Assembly (NCBI RefSeq): GCF_964199755.1
Contig: NC_133906.1
Span: 15,535,378 to 15,599,377, forward strand
Source: Larus michahellis
Taxonomy: Eukaryota; Chordata; Aves; Charadriiformes; Laridae
Length of the DNA stretch: 64,000 bases
Reading direction: 5' to 3'
Position numbers and translations under genes: made by a program. Shown one piece after another: positions 24,261 through 34,110 of this stretch; the stretch's first letter is position 1; each line of letters begins with the position of its first letter. The notes below the pieces were generated by a model, which worked only from the letters and a program-made list of their open reading frames with translations, did no database searches and was not told the origin of the DNA.

Positions 24261-27200
24261 GTGCAGGAGAGATGGTACTCAAATAGGAAGGAAAAAAAAG
24301 TCATATTTCTTTTATCTCAGGAGTTAAATCCCTTCGGTTTGAATAGTCATACCAGTGAATTAAAGGAAAAAACTTGTGCATTTATACTAAGGATACACAA
24401 GTAGAAAAAGAAAAATAATTAAATCAAGTTACTTGGGCTTTGGAAGGAGAGATTGACTCGGCTGCCTGTAGTTGCTGGTCTTTACTGGTAAGGTCTCTAG
24501 CTTTTCTAGGTTCTGGGCAAAATAATCTATAAATATTGCCTGTTTCCAGTGAATCCCAGAGACCAAACTGGAAAACCACAGGGAAAGAAGAGATGCTTTT
24601 TCTGGTCCACATTAAGATTTACAGCGTCCCCCCTTACCATCCTAAGGCCACGTGCTGTTCTTCCACAAGGAGAGCAGCCTTGCGAAGGAGGACGTTTGCT
24701 TTCTCAAAAGTGAATATTTTCAAGGAGAAGTTCAGGTGGGAAAGGACTGTTCAGTGCAGTTTGTTCAACTTTTACCTGCCACTAGTGATTGTCATTCTTT
24801 CTGATCCTGCCTTTGAGACTCTTTTTTTCAGTGCATTATCTGGAAGGTCCCCCCATTTCCCATGGGGAATCCAACGTGAATATGACCATGCTGGGAATCT
24901 TGTCTTTCTCCCTTTGCTTTTTAACATTTGCCTTCTCCGTTTGGCCTCATTCGACTAAACTGAAGTGTTCGTCAAGGACCCCTCTTGGTCCCCATGGTAG
25001 GGAAAGGGACAAACTCCTGGGTCCAGGGTGTCCCTTGGGCTATATGTACCTTCTCCTACCACCTTCAGAAATGGACTAACACCATCTTAGGTATGGGATT
25101 TTGTATTTGCATCTTTTCTATTTGCAAATTTTGTGTTTCTTCAGGTTTTCCATCTCAATGGAAACCTGCAAGTTGGAGAAGCATGGTGATCTGCTAGGTT
25201 TGCACTGGGCTACAGATACCAAATGTTGCTGTAGACCATCCTGCTGGAGGTACTCGTGGGTATGATTTTATACAGATTGCTGACATCTGCCATACAGAGA
25301 GGAGCAGAACAAGTTGTTTGTTTGTAGAAATAAGTCCAATTAACTCCTACAGATGGAACTTAATCCATTATTTGTGCAACAAACCATTATGGTCCGTAAT
25401 CGCCTTGGACTGCCATTAGACACCTTTAAATACTTTCCTAGAAGGCAATTTTGTGAAATCTTCAGGTTAAAAAAAAAAAAGATTATCCTGGAATGTGCAG
25501 AATGTAATAATCCAAGAAAGACACAGTGAAGTCCTGAGGACTCTGCCAAATCCCTGTTTGGGAAATAGAGGCATCAGTCCCCTCACATGCTTCAATTCAT
25601 AATTAAGCACATCTCATGGGCATGAAGCGAGAGTGGAAGAGAGGCCGTGCACCAACACAGGCTGCTCTTTCCCCGAAGCACCATGAATCTCCCGGGTGGA
25701 AAGAAAGGGAGCAGGGGCTGAGTAGTGCAGCTAAATGAATGAGCTCAGAGCAGGGATGTTAGTGAGACACTCTAAGCATTTTTTTTCCAGTTACAGCATT
25801 GCTGAACTCGATGTTGACGCTTCCATTGGCACAGTGCATGCAAGACCATGTCTGTGGGCCCTTATTCACCATTACTCAAATAATAATGCTAATCTCTTCT
25901 CTAAAAGTCTTGATTCAGCAAGTTTTACTCTATGCAGAAGTATGCTGCGTGCTCCGTCCTACTGACCCTTGCCAAAGCCCTACTGAAAGTCAACGAGTCA
26001 AACAAATGGGGTAGGAGCCAAGTGAAAACCGTTTCTTGTACCTGCAGAATCAAGTACATGGCACGGAGAAGGGTGGCATCTCCGTCCCAGCCTCTCAAAT
26101 GTGATATTTCTTTTTCCTTTTTGAACCATCAGAGTTTCATAAGATTTTTGAACAGCGAGATGGGCGGTACTAACGGATGCTGCTGCAGAGACAGTCAAAT
26201 GGAAGCAAAAGTGGGAGCCCTGAATAACAATGAGTGCCATGCCATCATCATTTCCATGCAGACAGAGAAGAGCATTATCCATTGGGCAGAGCCTAGTCAC
26301 TCTTGTCTAGTGGATCTCAAACTGGAAGATTGACAACTGAAAAAATAATAATAACAATGATAATAGAGGAGCATCGCTTGGCGTGTGGAGCTTTGATCTG
26401 GCAGCAGCAATGCCTCATGTGAAGCTTTTGCCACCTCTCCCGAGAGAACAGCAGCCCCAGCAGAGAGGCGGTGGGTGGGAAAACCCCATTTGCAGGGGGC
26501 ACAGCTATTTCACCACCACGGCTCAGCCTCACACTCCTCATTGCCCTGGTGGTTAATAACAAGGCTGGGTCCCACAGGATCTGGTACTTCACCACAGCTC
26601 TGTGACATCTCTGATATCTTCAGTAGTTTTTCATCTTGACCATTCTGCCTTTGGTTGGCGAGGAAGAGAGAAAAGGGACTAGTTGATGATTGGCACTATT
26701 ACCAGGCTACTGGGCATAAAACTGGTTTTAAGAAGTCAGTTAATTTGTTAATTTGTTAAGACTGTTTATATGAACAAATGCTTCAGTAATGTCCTTTGAA
26801 GACTATAAAAGTTCAGCAAAGTATCAGCTGAAAGTATTTGATGCGGTATTTTGGCATCTCCATTCTGCAGTGCTCACGTACAGTACGGTCAGTAAATCTG
26901 CTTGGTCCTCAGCAGCTCTGCTCCTCCAGATGATTTCTTTTAATTGCATATGCCACCAATAAAAAAGCTCCTGGAAATTAGTTCTCACCTGCTTCTGTTC
27001 TGATAATCTCTACCTACTATACAAATTGGTCTTAATGGAGCATTTGAGCCCCAGAGATCTATAATTATAGTATTAAGTTTCATGTGCTTACAGGTAGTAG
27101 CGCAGACTGTATTTTACAGATCATGTACAGAGGAAAATCAAAATCTACAACAGATTGACACCCAATATGAAAATCCTTCTGAGGATGCTCTTGTTAATAA

Positions 27201-30186
27201 CTAAACCCCACGCATTGTTTGAGCCTCACCCCAGCAGGGACCACAGTAACTGGGGCACCACATGGCACCGAAATCACAGAAAACACTTGTTATCTAAAAC
27301 TTGCACAGAATTTTGGATTTGCAGCTATTTGCTCACTTTTTTTGAGTATGGGTAATTCACAGAGACTCTCTAGAGCTTCAGATCAGTTGGGAAAGGCTGG
27401 AACAGAGTAGCTCCGGTGCTGTGAGGCTGCTGGGGACCTTGTCGCCAGAGCACATGAGCCTCTTGTAGATGGTAGCGGACTGTTACCCCATGGTAAATCT
27501 CAGCAGAGAGAAAGTGGGATAATCTCAGTGGTGTTTTGAGAAAGTCTGTGCCAGAAGCACGTTTCCCAGCTAGCAGGGATGCCCTATCTATGGGGCCATC
27601 TCAGACTTTCTCTCCTAAGTGAAGGGGAATTAAGGACTTGCAGGACCTCCTGGCAGAGGGTCCCTAATGCTTGCATGCCCTGGAGGTGGATGGATCCGGC
27701 AAGAATAAAGGATTACCAACACCTATCAGCAGACATATGAAAAAAATGCACATACATATATCTAATGTAGTGTCAAAACTCAAAATTGAGCTATTTCAGT
27801 TATTTCTGAAGTCAGTAAGGGTCTTGCCACTGATTTCAGTTGGACTGAGATTGGTGCCTGTTTATGGAAATTTTTTACCATGTAACTATCTGGTATTTCC
27901 AAAGAAATTTGCCAATGATTTCCTCAGTTTAATTCACCTCTTTTTTTTTTTCCCTGTAGCAGTGCAAGGAGATGATTTTAGTGCAATTAAAAAAAAAAGC
28001 TGCCTGTTCGCAATTGGGGAAGCCTGTTCCAGCTCCCTGTCAATTCACCAAATGATTCTTTTGATAAAAATAAATACAAACCCCGTTGTTGTAAACGGGG
28101 GTGCAGGTTGGTCCTGCAGCCTCTGAATATAGGCATTCCATCTGTCCCAGCGGCAGATTTGTTCAACTATGTCTGAACCTATCACCGCTCGAGGGAAAAA
28201 CTGTTCTCTGACTCATGTTAATGTATGAATCTAATTGTATCCTCACGCAGTTTGCAGCTTTCATTGCCCATTAGGAACATTAACATCATACACTGAGTCC
28301 TGGTAGATGTATGGTCTTTATATACTGCATAATGTCCACAGATCTCTGCTTGCAGCAAAGAAAACACAAAAGAATAGAGGATATTTTGAAGTTTTGTGGA
28401 GTTTTTTTTCTTTTTTTTTTTTTCTTTGAGATTGAAGTCCAGTGTCTTGGGACCCAGTGACTTTAGATGACCTTCCGTCTCCATGGACTGTACTAAATTT
28501 CAGCCCCTGGAGGCTACTCCATACAAAACCTCCTGGCTTTCAAGGGCAGGTGCAAGCAAAGCTTCACTGCGTCACAGATCAAGACCTGTTACTGCCAGAA
28601 TTAGATTTCACAAATCTCTTTTATTTAACAGGACATCATTAAGGAACTGGCCTATACTGGTTGATGGTGCCTTTAATTAATAGAAGTATTATGCTGCTAT
28701 TAGGATTTCCAAGCAATAACATTCCCTTTTCAGCATTTATACTTACTGAGGAAGTAACGTGGATGTGTGTGTGTATATAGACAAGCATAGGAAAACTCTG
28801 TTACAGAAATATAAAGACAGCAGACTCAGGCACTCAAAAGGGAGGAAATGCTGACACTGAGGTGTCTGTGTTATCTTAATTTGGCTCCTCTCCTATTTTT
28901 TGTGGCAATTATATGCCCCCATGTTATATTTTTGATCATATCTCCACCTTCTTCATTACACAGGAGGGTTGACTTTCAGGCACAGATTTTGCCTGTGTGA
29001 TAAACAGCTTCTCAATGTTTTGCCTGACGCTTTCAGTGCTTGCCCTCTGCCTTCTTCCCTGCACAGCGTATGATCGTGTCCTGAAGACTGAATTTCTTCT
29101 TGGGCTTTTACAGCAGTCCTGAGCGTCTGAGTGCTCTGAAAGCTCTGCTTAATGAAATCATTAAATTCACTAATGATGTGAGGGGGGGGGTGGTACCCGA
29201 GTTTGACAGATGGGAAACTGAGGCATAGGAAAATGAAAGGCAATTCATTCCACTAACCCTGAGATGTCCCATCTGAGATGTGTAGGAGCTGAGTTATTCG
29301 AGCTTGTACAACACCGTATATCCAAGCATCCACCTCCTTTCCCCACAAACACCCCATTAACTGCCCATACAGCTCTGATGCACCAATGTTTTAGAGATGG
29401 CTGGAGAGACATGGTTGAGCTGCCTCATTCTCTCCCATAAACCAGGGCAAACAGAAAAAAACTGTTGCTTTTAAGGGTGTCTGAGTGCCCAGTGCATAAT
29501 GGGAACGTTGAGAAATGCTGAAGAGGGGGAGGATGGAGACAAGAAGAGTAGAAGCCCTTCAGCAAAGTAGGATTTGGGGGGGATCAGAGTGCTCCCCCAT
29601 TGCACACAAATGCAGGAGAAAGGAAAGGCTGTGGTTTCCCGAGAGTGGAACAGACTTTGTGGCCATGAGGACCCCTGTGGACACCCCCAATGTCTAGCTG
29701 TGCCAGGGCTGGCGCCAAGCCCATGAACCCATCCCACCGCGTGACCTGGGGAAAAGGGACGGTTTGTGCCAACCAGGTTGTCCCAGCGCTGCAGGTTTAA
29801 GCAAAGCTGTGAGCTCCATACTCTCTTCAGGGGTGCAGCATCCTCTCTGTGCCCCAAATCCCCCAACACTTTCCAGCTCCCCTTACAAACCATGGCGATG
29901 ACAGCCCTGAACACCAACACTGCTGGTGGCACCCGCTCTGCTGCATAGGCTGAACGAGTCTCTAATCCCTTCTCTGTGAGACTCGGGGGCCAGCTGATGT
30001 TTGCAGGTAGCCGCACGTGTCTGTGGCCAGCATGGTGTGAGAAACGACGGCTTGGCCCGTGCTGACTGTCGCCTTGGGGCAAACGCTTCTCTTCCACCCC
30101 AAGCTCCTTCTGAGGAGCAAAAACCCCTGAGCTTAAGAAACAAAACTCCAGAAGCACCGCTGAAATTCAGTAAAAACGTTAAAAAT

Positions 30187-30192
30187 TTTATT
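30187..30192 (-). terminator. NEUROG1: NEUROG1 polyadenylation signal AATAAA
   Basis: The plus strand reads TTTATT, so the minus strand carries a canonical AATAAA about 690 bases past the NEUROG1 stop codon. I found no other AATAAA on this strand between the stop and this site. A GT-rich downstream element follows in the transcript direction. Confidence 0.7.
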
Positions 30193-30210
30193 TACAGGGT
30201 AAAGTACAAT

Positions 30211-30236
30211 TTCTTTTTTTTTTTTTAAAAAAAGAA
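30211..30236. repeat. Inverted repeat near NEUROG1 poly(A) site
   Basis: TTCTTTTTTT (30211-30220) and AAAAAAAGAA (30227-30236) are exact reverse complements around a six-T spacer. In the NEUROG1 transcript this could form an A-U hairpin about 20 nt before the AATAAA signal. Confidence 0.6.
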
Positions 30237-30873
30237 CCCACTTTGATAAGAGGCATAATAATAGAATAAAGCTCTTTATGTACAAAAATACAATTTTCAT
30301 ATGAATGAACATCTTGAATAAATTAAACCGCTATCCGGCCCCGTCGCTGAATACCCCGTGTCTGCTCCTGCTCTAAAGCAAGACCGCCGCGCTGGGGGTC
30401 AGCATCTATAATGCATGAGCCTCCCCGCTCGCCCGTCGGGCGCAGGGTCCCATCGGGGCCGGTGCTGGGGCCCCCCCGGGAGGGGCTGAGCCGCCCCGGG
30501 CGCAGGGCAGGAGGGATGCGCTGAGCCCCGCGCTGCGCCCCGGGGCCGCATCGGCCCCCTAAGCCTTTTCATGGCATTGTCAGGGCGTTCAAACCAAATT
30601 TTCATGCTCGTTTTTCTTCGCCGGAGAGCTACAAATTGTAAAATTGACTTTTCACCTCGTCTGCGGCAGCAAATCTGTCGCTTTTCTTCCCGGTTTTCGG
30701 TGTCGTAGGGGAGGCGAGGCGGGGGGAAAGGGGGAAGGGGCTGGAAGGGGGGGGGCTGGAAAGTGCAACGGGAGGAGACACCCCCCCCCCCAACCTCCCC
30801 GCTCCCGCCCGCCCCCGGCCCTCGGGCGGGGAGAGCCGGGCGCGCCCCGCGGAGCGGCGCGGAGCGCTGCGCG

Positions 30874-31407
30874 CTAGCGGCAGGGAGCGCCCGGGGGGGC
30901 GGTGGCGGCGGGCAGCCCGCGGAAGCTGCGCAGGCTGTCGGCGGGCGCGTAAGGGCAGTCCTCGGAGGTGGCGGGGCTGCTGGGGCCGGAGGCGGAGGCG
31001 CAGAGCGAAGGGGCGGACGGGGAGGCGCTGGACAGCCAGGAACCGGCGTCGCTGCCGGGGCTGGGGGGGGCGGCGGCCCCGCGGTAGGCGGGGGGCGACG
31101 GGAGGCACTGCTCGGCCAGGCGGAGGGTCTCGGAGAGGGCCCAGATGTAGTTGTAAGCGAAGCGCAGGGTCTCGATCTTGGTGAGCTTGGTGTCGTCGGG
31201 GAAGGTGGGCAGGACGCTGCGGAGCTCGTCCAGGGCGGCGTTGAGGTGGTGCATGCGGTTCCGCTCCCGGTCGTTGGCCTTCACCCGCCGGCTGCGTTTC
31301 AGCGTGTGCAGCAGCGCTTCGGTACGCGCCCGCGCACGACCGCGCCGCCGCCTCCGCTCCCGCGGAGCTTCCGCACCGCCGGCGCTGCTGGCCGCCTCCG
31401 CCGGCAT
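30874..31407 (-). CDS. NEUROG1: Neurogenin-1, proneural bHLH transcription factor
   Basis: The protein has 177 residues in one coding exon. An Arg-rich segment (about 17-28) leads into a bHLH domain at about 41-93: basic region with the NDRERNRMH motif, helix 1, a loop with [13 protein letters not shown], and helix 2 with [13 protein letters not shown]. This is the neurogenin signature. A Ser/Pro-rich tail keeps the SSPATSED segment that matches SSPAASED in mammalian NEUROG1. Neurogenins bind E-boxes in the nucleus as dimers with E proteins and commit progenitors to neuronal fate. NEUROG1 rather than NEUROG2 is chosen from this tail and from the CXCL14 neighbour. The ATG at 31405-31407 is the first in frame in genomic DNA; the open frame upstream to 31578 has no ATG and is low-complexity. 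Compared with the roughly 237-residue human protein, the acidic N-terminal 60 or so residues are missing. Residue 54 is His where neurogenins usually have Asn. Splicing may add one Met. Confidence 0.95.
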   Translation of the reverse strand: MPAEAASSAGGAEAPRERRRRRGRARARTEALLHTLKRSRRVKANDRERNRMHHLNAALDELRSVLPTFPDDTKLTKIETLRFAYNYIWALSETLRLAEQCLPSPPAYRGAAAPPSPGSDAGSWLSSASPSAPSLCASASGPSSPATSEDCPYAPADSLRSFRGLPAATAPPGAPCR

Positions 31408-31408
31408 C

Positions 31409-31621
31409 CTGCGGGGAGAGAAGACGGAGCCCCCGTCACTGCGGGCAGCCGGGCAGGGAAGGGGCGGCGGGGGGGGAAAAGTGAAGGGGAAGGTGCGAAG
31501 CGGACGGGGAAGGGATGGGGGGGGGGAAGAGAGGGAAAAAAAAAATAATGGGGGTGGGAGGGGGGTAGTGCTTGGCACGGCGGCACCGCGCCGAGCAGGT
31601 GCCGGCGCCCCGCGTACTCAC
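31409..31621 (-). other. NEUROG1: Predicted 5' UTR intron of NEUROG1
   Basis: The donor reads CAT|GTGAGTACG (first intron base 31621) and the acceptor is a pyrimidine-rich TTCTCTCCCCGCAG|G ending at 31409, one base before the ATG. Both are strong consensus sites. The intron would be 213 bp. NEUROG2 and NEUROG3 have an intron in the 5' UTR; human NEUROG1 is, as I recall, single-exon. If spliced, exon 1 ending in AT joins G-ATG to give ATGATG, both in frame. Confidence 0.55.
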
Positions 31622-31855
31622 ATGGAAAGGCACTCCCAGGGATGCAGTAAAGCAATAAAAATATAAGAGAGGAAAAAGCAAAAGCGTCCCGCTGCAGGGG
31701 GAGGCAGGGCGGACTTCGGCGCTGGATGGGGGAAAAAAAAAAAAAAAAAAAAAAAGAAAAAAAAAAGGGAGAGGCGGGGCGGGGGGGGGGACACGCGACC
31801 GCTCTTGTCTTTGAAGTGCTGCGGGCTGCGATCCGCTCGTGTGAGCGGCGGCTTT
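31622..31855 (-). other. NEUROG1: Predicted NEUROG1 5' UTR exon 1
   Basis: The exon runs from a predicted start about 30 bases downstream of the TATA box to the GTGAGT donor. In the transcript it would hold a C/G-rich block followed by an oligo-U tract of about 34 nt (U10, C, U23). The frame that joins the coding sequence is open through this exon but has no ATG except the one formed at the splice junction. The 5' end is an estimate. Confidence 0.45.
31733..31766. repeat. Homopolymer A23-G-A10 in NEUROG1 leader
   Basis: The plus strand has 23 A, one G, then 10 A. It is followed by a G-rich run (GGCGGGGCGGGGGGGGGG). The homopolymer lies inside the predicted NEUROG1 first exon, where it is transcribed as oligo-U. 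Length is likely polymorphic or subject to sequencing error. Confidence 0.85.
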
Positions 31856-31880
31856 GGCACACGACGGCGCGGCCGCCCGT

Positions 31881-31905
31881 ACTTATAGCGGCGGGGGGAC
31901 AATGG
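31881..31905 (-). promoter_or_regulatory. NEUROG1: NEUROG1 core promoter: TATA box and SOX-type site
   Basis: The minus strand carries CTATAAGT (31881-31888), a good TATA box. About ten bases upstream is CCATTGT (31899-31905), the reverse complement of the SOX consensus ACAATGG. Transcription would begin near 31855. SOX2-class factors act in neural progenitors, so the site is plausible, though unproven. A CAGATG E-box lies about 100 bases further upstream (32002-32007). Confidence 0.55.
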
Positions 31906-33059
31906 CCCCGTGGCCGCCCCGCGGGGCCGCGCCGAGGCGGCAGGTCGGCCCCGTGCGCCGCGCCCTCCGGAGCGTGCCCGCAATTACCGCGGGCAGCCGC
32001 GCATCTGCCGCGCCCCCGCGGGAGGGGGGGTGAGGGGGGACACCCCCCCTTCTGTCCCCCGTCACCCCCCTCATGTGCCGGGAGCGGTGCCCGGCTTGGA
32101 GGTGGAAGGGTCAGCCGGCCGTCCCCGGCCGGAGGGTTCCCATTCTGGGTTTAAATCGCTGGGATTTGGGAGAAAGCGGTGAGGCCAGACTCCCAGAGGA
32201 TGAGCCGTATTTTTTTCACCCGGATGGAGGGTTTCTTCGGGTTTTCTCTACACCTTGCGATTTTTCTACGCGTCCCCGTCAAAGTGAAAATACTCTGAAA
32301 TGATAAAACTTTTTAACTCAAAGCAGGTTTTTTGCCTCCTGCATTTCAGAAGTGATTATTTCCGCACACTTTGGCTTTTGTGGGCTTCACTTTGAAAAGG
32401 GTTTTGCAGGTGCTCAGAAAGTTAAAAATTCCAAATGGCCTTTATCTTATAAACTTCAGTGGTCGTGAAAGTATTTATACAATTCTTCTTTGTCTCTGGA
32501 TAAAAACCACGAACTGTGCAGTTTTAATTGTAAAGTTCTTGCTGCCGCTGCTAATCCCCGTTAAGTGCCCAGGTATCACTATTTAACGCTTTGGGAAGCC
32601 ACAGTTTTATAAGTGGCTAAAAAGTTTCCAAATTCTGGCGTCTGGCGTTTTGCACCCTGACTCTCCGTGCCGAGAGGAAGCCCCATTGTCAGCACTCAGG
32701 TGCTTGCCTCTCTGGAAGGTTTTCAGTTTCACTGCCCATCAATAGCCATTTTTGGGCATCTGTGCCTACACTCACATGTAATCACATGCTTTACCCTTCT
32801 ATTAGATGTAGGTTCATTCGCCCCACTGTGATTTTCTCCTATGCCTTTGATAAATGGGTAAAATTGACAGCGTAAGTTGTTGTCTTTACCTCTCTGTTTT
32901 AAGCTCCTAGCAACCACTCTTTACTTGAACCTGAGAGTGGAGTTTGCTATTGGAGGTGTTCCGTCTGCTTCCCCCCCCCTCACTTTGAGATGATCCAGGA
33001 GACCAGCAAACGGCCACAACCAACCTTCTTTGTGCTCGAAAGATCACGCACAGAAGTGA

Positions 33060-33180
33060 GCAATCCAAAAAGCCCTGGGAGATGAATATTAACGAGTCGC
33101 AACCTAGAAATAGTTTTCCAGTGGCCGAGCTGGCAGAATCGGCTCCCTTTCTGCTCTTTAACATCTTTATATGGCTACAG
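33060..33180. promoter_or_regulatory. Candidate NEUROG1 upstream element
   Basis: This short unique block lies about 1.3 kb upstream of the predicted start site. It has GAATATTAACGAG and ATCTTTATATGG segments and no repeats. Assignment is by position and sequence texture only. Confidence 0.25.
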
Positions 33181-33539
33181 ACCTTCGATGTGCGATATAA
33201 CCCCGTAAGGCCAGGTGACGGGGGCCAGGCTGTTCCGCTGCAGGGACTGAGCTCTCTCAATCACCGGCCCTGCAATCAGGCTGATGTTTTTAGGGCCCGT
33301 GCATACGTAAATGACTTTCTGCGCTAAGTAGTTCCACTTCACTGAGTTCCTCGTGTCCTTAAGCGAGGGCACGATTCGAGGCCTCGGTCGGCAGGCAGAG
33401 ATCGGCGGTGGGGTTCCCAGCAGAAACCAGGAGAAAGTCAGAAAGGACCCAAATTTAAAGGTTATGGAAGCATATGGCAAAAATGTTAAACTTTTGTTAA
33501 TGTGCACTTTGTATATAGTGATATAAACTGCGGTGTTGT

Positions 33540-34110
33540 CTGCAACACTTTGATTGTCTTTTGTTTAGGTGTCTTTGCGCAGTCAATAGTTTATTCATTA
33601 AAATGTTTATGATTCCCTAGAGTTTCACAGACTTTGGCACAACCGATCACTTGTCTGAAAGTTTGCAGTGAAAGCGCATTATTCATTAGTCCTTATCCAT
33701 CATTTGCCGTTTGTCATTTGTTATTCTCTTGTTTTAAAAGTTTGTGCTCCAATCAAGGAGGGGAGAGAGCACCATGTGTCTCTGTGATCAGTCACAGCCA
33801 TGAATAGCCAGCGCTGAAGTGAATGTTTCACAAACAACCCATAGGCTGAAATTTGTTTGCATAATCTATTCACTGCGTACTTATGAATAACGAATGCATT
33901 CACAGAATCAGAATTGTTTCAGGAAGCCTTCGCAAACAGAAAGAAGTGCTAAATATCTTGGATAATTTATTCCCGATGAATAATTCAACCAGTTCTATCG
34001 CAGGCAGTCTACTAATTTTGCAGATAAATTATTCAGCCAACGCAGATAATAGCTCTTACACCTTATGGGCCTGCTCCTATGGCATTCAGCTGCTAAGGTT
34101 TCTTGAAGTT
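33540..34110. promoter_or_regulatory. Strongest candidate NEUROG1 upstream enhancer
   Basis: The block is about 2 kb upstream of the promoter. It is packed with homeodomain-type cores (CATTATTCATTAG near 33677-33689, AATAATTCAACC near 33980, CTAATTTTGCAG near 34011), POU-like TTTGCATAAT near 33857 and SOX-like ACAA motifs. It is AT-rich, free of repeats and stop-dense in all frames. This texture is typical of deeply conserved neural enhancers. Conservation has not been measured. Confidence 0.35.

Larger units (their letters stand above)
19413..30167. other. NEUROG1 proximal 3' flank, non-coding
   Basis: No gene is recognised. The region contains a polypurine tract at 23.61-23.69 kb and several unique AT-rich blocks listed separately as candidate regulatory DNA. 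A 228-codon minus-strand open frame at 29471-30157 begins at a GTG and lacks domain similarity. It lies just past the NEUROG1 poly(A) signal and is treated as chance. Confidence 0.5.
30168..30873 (-). other. NEUROG1: NEUROG1 3' untranslated region
   Basis: From the TAG stop the minus strand continues about 700 bases to a single canonical AATAAA signal (30187-30192). A G/T-rich segment follows just downstream of the expected cleavage point, as expected for a functional poly(A) site. A 10-bp perfect inverted repeat of T- and A-runs (30211-30220 with 30227-30236) lies just before the signal. The end coordinate is a prediction. Confidence 0.65.
30420..32110. promoter_or_regulatory. CpG island over NEUROG1
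   Basis: This 1.7 kb stretch is strikingly GC-rich with abundant CpG compared with the AT-rich flanks. It covers the NEUROG1 3' UTR start, whole coding region, 5' intron, first exon and promoter. Such islands are typical of developmental regulator genes and often carry Polycomb marks. The boundary is estimated by eye. Confidence 0.75.

Noticed and set aside
24536-24958. 140-codon plus-strand open frame
   Set aside because: No recognisable similarity; hydrophobic stretches come from T-rich DNA.
27671-28126. 151-codon plus-strand open frame
   Set aside because: No domain, no codon bias, includes T-run and A-run derived Phe/Lys stretches; no splice context.
29471-30157. 228-codon minus-strand open frame just beyond NEUROG1
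   Set aside because: It begins at GTG, has no recognisable domain, and extends past the NEUROG1 poly(A) signal; likely chance in GC-moderate DNA.
30629-31108. Second minus-strand frame overlapping the NEUROG1 C-terminus
   Set aside because: Arg/Pro-rich out-of-frame shadow; considered as a possible frameshifted tail, but no mammalian NEUROG1 tail residues appear in it.
30763-31548. 261-codon plus-strand open frame over NEUROG1
   Set aside because: It is the antisense shadow of the GC-rich NEUROG1 coding region: Gly/Arg/Ala low-complexity.
31408-31578. 57-residue N-terminal extension of NEUROG1
   Set aside because: The frame is open but starts with GTG, is Pro/Phe low-complexity, does not match NEUROG1 of other species, and lies in the predicted intron.
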